Made by a program: the position numbers and the translations under genes. A DNA stretch of 11,320 nt from JBOGGX01 sp050744245 (GTDB taxonomy: Bacteria; Actinomycetota; Acidimicrobiia; Acidimicrobiales; JBOGGX01). The stretch spans positions 1 to 11,320 of the forward strand of contig JBOGGX010000275.1 in assembly GCA_050744245.1 (NCBI GenBank), in the 5' to 3' direction. Below the pieces are notes generated by a model that saw only the letters and a list, made by a program, of their open reading frames with translations, had not been told where the DNA came from and did not search any database. Position 1 is the first letter of the stretch. Each line of letters starts with the position of its first letter. Shown here in pieces: positions 6,110 to 11,320 of this stretch.

Positions 6110-8422
6110 TCAGGCCTCGAGGACCTGGAGGATGGCCCGCTCGATCTCGGCCAGATGGTCGGCGTCGGTGATCTTGGCGCCGCCGAAGCCGCGGACATAG
6201 AAGGCGTCGATCACCTGTGGTCCCAGGGTCTGGACCTTGGCCGAGCGGATGTCGAGGTCGAGCTCGGCCAACGCCCGCGACACCCGGTGCAGCAGGCCGA
6301 CCGCGTCGGGGGCCAACACCTCGACCACCGTCGAACGCTCCGACGATGCGTTGTCGAAGGTGACCTTGGTGACGACCTCTGAGTCGGGAACCGACGGTCG
6401 GCGGGCGTAGCGCCGGCGCCTGGCCTCGACCCGGGCATGCACCGCGAGCCGGCCGTCGAGCGCCCGCTCCAGATCGTGGCGGACCTTGTCCCACGGCACC
6501 ACCGGCCCGATCGTGCTCTCGACCCGGTACTGCTCGAGGGCCATGCCGTCGTCGGTGCTGTGAACCCAGGCGGCCAAGACGGCCACGCCGTGTACGGCCA
6601 TGACGCCAGCCACCCTCGACATGAGGCCGGGGCGGTCGCGGGTCACCAGCACCAGTTCGTCGCCCCCGGCCACGATGACCTGCTCACGCCGGTCGAGCAG
6701 CTCCCGCTGGGCTGGCGTCGGGAAGTCGGCGCCGATGACCTCGTGGGCCGCGCCGCCGCCGAGCACGTGCTCGACCCTGGCCACGAGGTCGCGGACGAGC
6801 GTCGCCTTCCACGGCCCCCACGCCGCCGGGCCGGTGGCCAGCGCGTCGGCCTCGGTCAGGGCGGCGAGGAGCCCGAGCACCTCGACCGACCCGACGGCCG
6901 ACGCCACCCGGTCGATGGTGGCCGGGTCGTCGAGATCGCGTCGAGTCGCCGTCTCCGGCAGCAGCAGGTGATGACGCACCAGCCGCACGAGCATGTCGAC
7001 GTCGGCGTCGGCCATCCCCATCCGGCGGGCGATGGCCTCGGCCAACCCTGCGCCCGCCTCCGAGTGGTCGCCGGGCGCGCCCTTGCCCAGGTCGTGGAGC
7101 AGCGCACCCAGCACGAGCAGGTCGGGCCGGCGCACCCGGTCGGCCAGGGCGGCCGCCCCGGCCGCCGTCTCGACCAGGTGACGGTCGACCGTGAACCGGT
7201 GGTAGGCGTTGCGCTGGGGCCGGCTGCGCACCGCCAGCCACTCGGGCAGCACCTTGACCCACAGCCCGCGCTGGTCGAGCGCCTCGATCACCCCGACGGC
7301 GGCGTCGCCGGTCATGAGCAACTCGATGATGGCCTCGCGGGCCTCGGGCGGCCAGGGGTCCGGCAGGGGCCTGGTCTCGGCGGCCAGCCGCTCGAGCGAG
7401 GCCCGGTCGATAACGGTGAGGTGCCTCGCCGTCTCGGCCGCGGCGCGCAGCACCAGGGCCGGGTCGTCGGCCGGCGAGGCGGCGGCCTCGACGTGGATCT
7501 CGCCGTCCCGCAGCACCAGCCCGGCCCCGACCGGGCGGTCCCGGCGGGCCAGCCGGCCGAGTGGACCGGCGAGCGACGACCGGATCCTGGCCCAGGTGTC
7601 ATCGCTGGTCCAGGCGATGGTGCGGGCCGCCCCGGCCAACCGGCCCATCAGCGCGTCGGCATCGCGGTCGCCGAGCGCGCCGGCCACGGCGTCCTGCTCC
7701 TGCAGGCTGAGCTGGTTGCCGGCTCGGACCGTGCTCCTGTGCAGTTCGACGCGGGCGGCCAGCACCGTCGCGTAGGCCGAGGCCAGGCTCTCGCGGTCGG
7801 CCGGGAACAGGATGAGGCGGGCCGCATCGGCCCATGCCAAGGCGTGGACGTCGCGCAGCCCGCCCCGGCCGTCCTTGAGGTCGGGCTCGAGCATGAACGC
7901 GACCTCGCCCCGCCGGATGTGCCGCTCGACCACGGAGTCGGCCAGTTCGGCCAGCCACTTCCTGGCCCGCCTGCGCCACTGGGCGGTGGCCCGCTCGACC
8001 AGGTCGGCGGCCAGCGCCTGGTCGCCGGCCAGGAAGCGGGTGTCGAGGAGCGACGTGGCCGTGTCGAGGTCGTCCTGGGCCAGGGCGATGGCCTCGCGGT
8101 TCGAGCGCACCGCATGGCCCAGCTTGAAGCCGGCGTCCCAGACGGGGTACCACAGCCGCTCGGCCACGACACCGACGTCGGCCTGTCCGGCGTGGAGGAG
8201 CACGACGTCGATGTCGCTGCCGGGACACAGCTCCCGCCGGCCGTAGCCGCCGACCGCGACGAGGGCGATGCGTTTCGACTCCTCCCCTGCGGCCGAGGCG
8301 AACAGGGCCCTGAGCCAGTCGTCGACCTTGTCGCTCCAGGCCTGACACCACTCGCCGCCCGTGGTCGAACGGTTGGCGAGCAGCGCGGCCCGGTCGGCGT
8401 TGGGGGACCCGATGGCGGTCAC
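6110..8422 (-). CDS. glnD: [Protein-PII] uridylyltransferase / uridylyl-removing enzyme
   Basis: Bifunctional nitrogen sensor that adds a nucleotide to PII when glutamine is low and removes it when glutamine is high. In studied actinobacteria the homologue adenylylates PII instead, and sequence alone cannot settle which applies here. The 770 residues hold all domains. The nucleotidyltransferase motif is VGGYGRRELCPGSDIDVVLL (residues 58-76, metal ligands Asp70 and Asp72). A GlnD linker domain includes EPDLKDGRGGLRD (179-191). The HD hydrolase has His415 in DRHL, H443-D444 in LLHDLGKGAPGDHS, and RHHLLLPE. Two ACT domains lie near 590-660 (TRDRPGLMSRVAGVMA) and 698-770 (LAPDAVGLLHRVSRAL). The GTG start at 8422 is one base after the glnB stop, so translation is coupled. 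Confidence 0.95.
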   Translation of the reverse strand: MTAIGSPNADRAALLANRSTTGGEWCQAWSDKVDDWLRALFASAAGEESKRIALVAVGGYGRRELCPGSDIDVVLLHAGQADVGVVAERLWYPVWDAGFKLGHAVRSNREAIALAQDDLDTATSLLDTRFLAGDQALAADLVERATAQWRRRARKWLAELADSVVERHIRRGEVAFMLEPDLKDGRGGLRDVHALAWADAARLILFPADRESLASAYATVLAARVELHRSTVRAGNQLSLQEQDAVAGALGDRDADALMGRLAGAARTIAWTSDDTWARIRSSLAGPLGRLARRDRPVGAGLVLRDGEIHVEAAASPADDPALVLRAAAETARHLTVIDRASLERLAAETRPLPDPWPPEAREAIIELLMTGDAAVGVIEALDQRGLWVKVLPEWLAVRSRPQRNAYHRFTVDRHLVETAAGAAALADRVRRPDLLVLGALLHDLGKGAPGDHSEAGAGLAEAIARRMGMADADVDMLVRLVRHHLLLPETATRRDLDDPATIDRVASAVGSVEVLGLLAALTEADALATGPAAWGPWKATLVRDLVARVEHVLGGGAAHEVIGADFPTPAQRELLDRREQVIVAGGDELVLVTRDRPGLMSRVAGVMAVHGVAVLAAWVHSTDDGMALEQYRVESTIGPVVPWDKVRHDLERALDGRLAVHARVEARRRRYARRPSVPDSEVVTKVTFDNASSERSTVVEVLAPDAVGLLHRVSRALAELDLDIRSAKVQTLGPQVIDAFYVRGFGGAKITDADHLAEIERAILQVLEA

Positions 8423-8423
8423 A

Positions 8424-8762
8424 TCAGATGGCGTCGCCGTCGACCTCCCCTGTCCTGATCCTGACCACCCGGTCGACGCCGGTGACCCACACCTTGCCGT
8501 CGCCGATCTTGCCCGTCCTGGCCGCGTCGACGATGGCGTCGAGAAGGGCGTCGACGTCCTCCGACGCCACCAGGATCTCGATGCGGACCTTGGGCACGAA
8601 GTCGACGGTGTACTCGGCGCCCCGGTACACCTCGGTGTGCCCGGCCTGGCGTCCGAAGCCCTGGACCTCGGTGACGGTCATCCCGTGGACGCCCGCGCCC
8701 TTGACGGCCTCCTTGACCTCGTCCAGCTTGAACGGCTTGACGATCGCAGTTACGAGCTTCAC
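8424..8762 (-). CDS. glnB: Nitrogen regulatory protein PII
   Basis: Trimeric cytosolic signal protein that reads ATP/ADP and 2-oxoglutarate and, among other partners, blocks AmtB. Starting at GTG 8762 it has 112 residues, the family's exact length. The N-terminus is VKLVTAIVKPFKLDEVKEAV. The T-loop is GHTEVYRGAEYTVDF, with Tyr51 as the residue modified by GlnD. The B-loop region is TGKIGDGKVWV, and the C-terminus is VRIRTGEVDGDAI. An excellent ribosome-binding site (GGGGAG) sits six bases before the GTG, in the ten bases after the amtB stop; this decides against the longer frame that opens at 8867. Linkage to amtB would usually earn the name glnK, and GlnB and GlnK cannot be told apart from this sequence. 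Confidence 0.96.
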   Translation of the reverse strand: MKLVTAIVKPFKLDEVKEAVKGAGVHGMTVTEVQGFGRQAGHTEVYRGAEYTVDFVPKVRIEILVASEDVDALLDAIVDAARTGKIGDGKVWVTGVDRVVRIRTGEVDGDAI

Positions 8763-8772
8763 GGTGCTCCCC

Positions 8773-10005
8773 TCAGGCCACGGTCGAGTAGGCGGATTCG
8801 GCATGCTGGCTGATGTCCAGGCCTTCGATCTCAGCCGGCTCGTCAACCCTGAGGCCGACGGTGACATCGACCACCTTGGCGATCACGAGCGACACCACGA
8901 AGGAGAATACGAGCGTCGCCCCGACGGCCACGAGCTGATCACCGAGCAACGATGCCCCGCCGCCGAACAGCAGCCCGCCGAACTCCTCGGCCGCGAACAG
9001 CCCGAGGAGGAGCGAGCCGACGGTGCCGCCGACGAGGTGGACCGCGAGCACGTCGAGCGAGTCGTCGAGCCGGAACACCCGCTTGAGGCTCAGGGCCAGA
9101 TAGCACAGGATCCCGGCGATGAGGCCGATGGCGACCGCTGAGAACCCGGTGACGAAGCCGGCGCACGGCGTGATCGCGACCAGCCCGGCGACCAGTCCGG
9201 ACGCGGCGCCCAACGTGGTGGCGTGCCCGCCCTTGATCCGTTCTACGATGAGCCAGCCGAGCATGGCCGCGGCCGCCGCCATGTTGGTGTTGACGAACGC
9301 CTGGGCGGCCTGGAGGTTGGCGCCCAGGGCGGAGCCGGCGTTGAAGCCGAACCACCCGAACCACAGGATCCCCGCGCCGAGCAGGGTGTAGGGCAGGTTG
9401 TGCGGGAGCATCGGCTCGGACGGATACCCCCGCCGCTTGCCGACGACGAGGATGGCGGCCAGGGCGGCGATGCCGGCGTTGATGTGGACGACCGTGCCGC
9501 CGGCGAAGTCGAGCGCGCCGAGGTCGAACAGCCAGCCGTTGGGGCTGAAGACCCAGTGGGCGATGGGTGAGTAGACGAGCACCGACCACAGCCCGATGAA
9601 CAGGGCGTAGCCCGCGAACTTCAGGCGATCGGCGGTGGCTCCGGTGATCAACGCCGGCGTGATGATGGCGAACATCAGCTGGAACGCCATGAACGCGATC
9701 GCCGGGATCGTCAGGACGTCCTCAAAGCCCGGGATGGTGGCGAGCGGGTCGCTCAGCTTGGCCAGGAAGGCGAACTCGAAGTCGCCGATCCAGGCGTTGT
9801 CGCCGCCGAACGCAAGGCTGAACCCGACCACCGCCCAGATCACGCTGATCAGGCCCATGGCGAAGAAGTTCTGCATCAGCATGCCGAGCACGTTCTTCGA
9901 CCTGACCATGCCTCCATAGAAGAAGGCCAGGCCCGGCGTCATGAACAGCACCAGGGCGCAGGACACCAGCACCCAGGCGGTGTTTCCGGCGTCGATCTCC
10001 GGCAC
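8773..10005 (-). CDS. amtB: Ammonium channel/transporter AmtB
   Basis: Trimeric inner-membrane ammonium channel of the Amt/MEP/Rh family, 410 residues with about eleven hydrophobic helices. GTG 10005 is chosen because GGGAGGGAAGGGA lies immediately before it and because the protein then begins at the family start, PEIDAGNTAWVLVSCALVLFM; the frame continues upstream only as non-homologous sequence. Landmarks are PGLAFFYGGMVRSKN (24-38), FQLMFAIITPALITGA (108-123), DFAGGTVVHINAG (166-178) and DVLAVHLVGGTVG (318-330). His174 and His323 form the pore's twin-histidine pair. The C-tail VDEPAEIEGLDISQHAESAY is the cytoplasmic segment that meets PII. It is the first gene of amtB-glnB-glnD and has a candidate GlnR site upstream. 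Confidence 0.95.
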   Translation of the reverse strand: MPEIDAGNTAWVLVSCALVLFMTPGLAFFYGGMVRSKNVLGMLMQNFFAMGLISVIWAVVGFSLAFGGDNAWIGDFEFAFLAKLSDPLATIPGFEDVLTIPAIAFMAFQLMFAIITPALITGATADRLKFAGYALFIGLWSVLVYSPIAHWVFSPNGWLFDLGALDFAGGTVVHINAGIAALAAILVVGKRRGYPSEPMLPHNLPYTLLGAGILWFGWFGFNAGSALGANLQAAQAFVNTNMAAAAAMLGWLIVERIKGGHATTLGAASGLVAGLVAITPCAGFVTGFSAVAIGLIAGILCYLALSLKRVFRLDDSLDVLAVHLVGGTVGSLLLGLFAAEEFGGLLFGGGASLLGDQLVAVGATLVFSFVVSLVIAKVVDVTVGLRVDEPAEIEGLDISQHAESAYSTVA

Positions 10006-10056
10006 GTCCCTTCCCTCCCGTTGGTCGATAAGACGGCGGCAGCTTGACGACTCGCT

Positions 10057-10083
10057 GTTCCCCGACGGTTTCCCCGATGTTTC
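10057..10083 (-). promoter_or_regulatory. Candidate GlnR-type operator upstream of amtB
   Basis: On the minus strand three half-sites follow at exact 11-base steps: GAAAC (10083-10079), GAAAC (10072-10068) and GGAAC (10061-10057). The known actinomycete GlnR box alternates GTnAC- and GAAAC-type half-sites at this same spacing, and amtB-glnK-glnD is a standard GlnR target. The site ends 52 bases before the amtB start. A possible -10, TTATCG, lies near 10027-10032. Binding is inferred; no glnR gene is in the window. Confidence 0.45.
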
Positions 10084-10218
10084 GAGAGCATGAACACCGG
10101 CCCCGGTCGAGGTGATGGCGCCTGACCACCTCCCCGGTGGTGGAGCGCGAAAACCTCGCCAGGCGCGGCCCGCACGACCTCGGGCGGGCCACGGCGATCG
10201 CCCGCGCATCCGGACCGG

Positions 10219-10224
10219 TACCGT
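10219..10224 (+). promoter_or_regulatory. Possible -10 element of tRNA-Arg
   Basis: TACCGT fits TANNNT and ends ten bases before the mature tRNA 5' end, so transcription would begin about three bases upstream of the tRNA. No convincing -35 is seen. Confidence 0.25.
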
Positions 10225-10233
10225 TGAGGGCCC

Positions 10234-10306
10234 GCCCCCGTAGCTCAGTGGACAGAGCGGCCGCCTTCTAAGCGGCTGGTCGCAGGTTCGAGTCCTGCCG
10301 GGGGCG
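10234..10306 (+). tRNA. tRNA-Arg(UCU)
   Basis: Complete cloverleaf. Acceptor GCCCCCG pairs perfectly with CGGGGGC, the D-stem is GCTC/GAGC, and anticodon stem GCCGC/GCGGC encloses loop CTTCTAA with anticodon TCT at 10267-10269. The T-arm is GCAGG-TTCGAGT-CCTGC and the discriminator is G at 10306. CCA is not encoded. It reads AGA codons, which should be rare in so GC-rich a genome. A tyrosine integrase gene points at its 3' end, marking it as an integration target. Confidence 0.95.
10260..10306 (+). other. Probable attachment site in the tRNA-Arg 3' half
   Basis: tRNA-targeting integrases usually recombine within the anticodon arm to 3' end, leaving an intact tRNA on one side and a duplicated 3' half at the far end of the element. 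The adjacent, convergent integrase makes this the expected junction. The exact core cannot be set because the partner site lies outside the window. Confidence 0.4.
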
Positions 10307-11120
10307 CTGCTGAGATGCCCAGGTCAGATGGTCGTTTCGTGCTCGTTCTTTCCGTCGATCGCCCCGGCCGAGCGTCGTCGCGCGATCCACGCGCCATAGC
10401 GATCGGATACTGCCGGTCTTTGCTGTCCGGTACCTGGCATTCAGGCGGTCCGCGAGGGCAGCTTCCAGGGATGGGAACAGGTCGCCGTAGAGGTCGGCCG
10501 TGACCGGAACCGTCGGGTGCCCAAGTCGGTTCCTCACGGCGAGCAGGTGGGCTCCCTCGGCGATCATCAGGGCCGCGGGCGGTGTGTCGCAGATCGTGGA
10601 ATCGCGTCATGGAGTCGAGGCCGGCGCGCACCACCGCGGGCTTGTAGAAGCGGTTGCAGAAATTCCCATGCCGAAGTGGACCACCATCTGGAGCGGTGAC
10701 GACGAGCGCGTCCGAGTCCCGCGGTCGAGTGGCCAGATGGTCGGCGACCTCGGCGATCAGGTCGGTGGGCACCGGGACTCGGCGGCGGGCGTAGGTCTTG
10801 GGCGGGCCGCAGACCAGGCTCCCCCCAATCTCCGCAACTGACTCGTCCGCATCGATGCTCGCCTCGTCGAGGTGGACTCGGCCGACGCGCAGGGCGCCGA
10901 GTTCCCCGGGGCGCAATCCAGTCCATGCCGTCAACCGAACCAGCAGCCCGTACTCCGACCAGGACCACACCGGGTGCCGGGCTGGGCGCGGCGGAACGGT
11001 GATCTCCTCCGCCAGCGACAACACCTGGTCCGCGGTCAGGATGTTCATCTCGCGCCGGCGACCTCGAACCAGCCGGACACCGTCGGCCGGGTTGCGGCGG
11101 ATGGCGTCGCTGCGGAGGGC
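10268..11120 (-). pseudogene. Tyrosine recombinase / phage-type integrase, doubly disrupted
   Basis: The frame from 11120 begins ALRSDAIRRNPADGVRL, the usual end of an integrase core-binding domain, followed by EMNILTADQVLSLAEEI and the catalytic domain. Catalytic residues are visible in order: Arg in TGLRPGELGALR, Lys in PPKTYARRRVP, and His and Arg in FHDLRHTA. After a one-base frame change come His in RNRLGHP and Tyr in TADLYGDLFPSLE. One extra G in GGG at 10577-10579 breaks the frame; removing it restores HTAAALMIAEGAHLLAVRNR. The gene's 5' half is missing because an IS630 element begins at 11122-11124. The restored C-terminus reads through the tRNA antisense (RQDSNLRPAA) and stops inside the anticodon loop. 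The protein cannot be functional as it stands. Confidence 0.88.
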
Positions 11121-11123
11121 CTA

Positions 11124-11320
11124 GTGTCCTGACACAGAAGTTGTTCGAGATTTGTGGGTGGGTGGGAATTTCGGTTGGTGCGGGCGTGTTCGTCCCGGTG
11201 AGCCAGCATGGGGGAACGCTCATGGCCCGCCGAGGACGCCCCACCGTCGAGATCGCTGTGACCGCCGAGGAGCGAGCGACGCTGGAACGGTGGTGCCGGC
11301 GCCGCAAGACCGCCGCCGGT
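11124..11320 (+). mobile_element. IS630-family insertion sequence, left end
   Basis: After TA at 11122-11123 the sequence begins GTGTCCTGACACAGAAGTT, which resembles the terminal repeats of actinobacterial IS630 elements. TA is that family's target dinucleotide. Integrase homology stops precisely at this TA. The element continues beyond the window. Confidence 0.65.
11222..11320 (+). CDS. IS630-family transposase, N-terminus (runs off the window)
   Basis: The 33 visible codons read MARRGRPTVEIAVTAEERAT, then LERWCRRRKTAAG. From memory this is the N-terminal start of the helix-turn-helix region in IS630 transposases (typical pattern RGRP, EEERATLERW, RR). GGGGGA at 11210-11215 is a good ribosome-binding site and fixes the ATG at 11222; the nearer-upstream ATG at 11208 is in another frame. 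The DDE catalytic domain would lie beyond 11320, so whether this copy is complete is unknown. It is oriented away from the integrase remnant. Confidence 0.8.
   Translation, partial: MARRGRPTVEIAVTAEERATLERWCRRRKTAAG

Noticed and set aside
6437..8458. 673-codon plus-strand open frame antisense to glnD
   Set aside because: Its sequence is Gly/Arg/Pro/His-rich with no recognisable motif. It arises because the GC-rich glnD codons leave few stops on the opposite strand, and the minus strand shows every GlnD motif.
8763..8867. N-terminal extension of glnB starting upstream at 8867
   Set aside because: It would overlap the amtB C-terminus in another frame. The GTG at 8762 has a strong ribosome-binding site and gives the exact 112-residue PII length.
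10006..10209. N-terminal extension of amtB
   Set aside because: The extension is non-homologous, covers the likely promoter and operator, and the GTG at 10005 has a clear ribosome-binding site at the family's usual start.

Overview
The window is GC-rich actinobacterial chromosome, judged from strong G/C bias at third codon positions, GTG starts, and the actinobacterial order amtB-glnB-glnD. An acidimicrobial-type lineage is my guess; the sequence cannot fix it. A core segment of housekeeping genes (about 1126-10306) lies between two tRNA-bounded areas full of mobile-element debris.

Left debris (1-1125): a short ISAzo13-type transposase fragment runs in frame into the C-terminal two thirds of an IS110-family transposase. 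Non-coding DNA with two strong hairpins follows, then what looks like the decayed 3' half of a tRNA-Pro, directly abutting an intact tRNA-Gly(UCC) at 1126. Just after the tRNA lie two tandem 60-base copies of a double-stem palindromic element and a stub of a third. A 54-codon minus-strand ORF, possibly a gene fragment, precedes the core genes.

Core, plus strand (1567-4831): ackA and pta, four bases apart, make up the acetyl-CoA/acetyl-phosphate/acetate pathway. Core, minus strand (10005 down to 4861): amtB, glnB and glnD form a tight nitrogen-control operon of ammonium channel, PII signal protein and PII-modifying enzyme. An ltrA-like membrane protein gene with an apparent single-base frameshift follows. 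A third copy of the palindromic element sits between glnD and ltrA and contains the likely ltrA start codon. Upstream of amtB are three 11-base-spaced half-sites resembling those bound by GlnR.

Right debris (10234-11320): tRNA-Arg(UCU) is followed by a tyrosine-recombinase (integrase) gene pointing at the tRNA, the usual arrangement of an element integrated at a tRNA 3' end. The integrase is broken twice: by one extra base after its HxLR box, and by an IS630-family element inserted at a TA that removed its N-terminal half. The IS630 transposase starts at 11222 and leaves the window.

I found no defence system, CRISPR array or biosynthetic cluster. The least-explained feature is the palindromic element: its three full copies share exact geometry, all lie in the same orientation just after a gene end, and the inner stem differs between loci yet stays paired.
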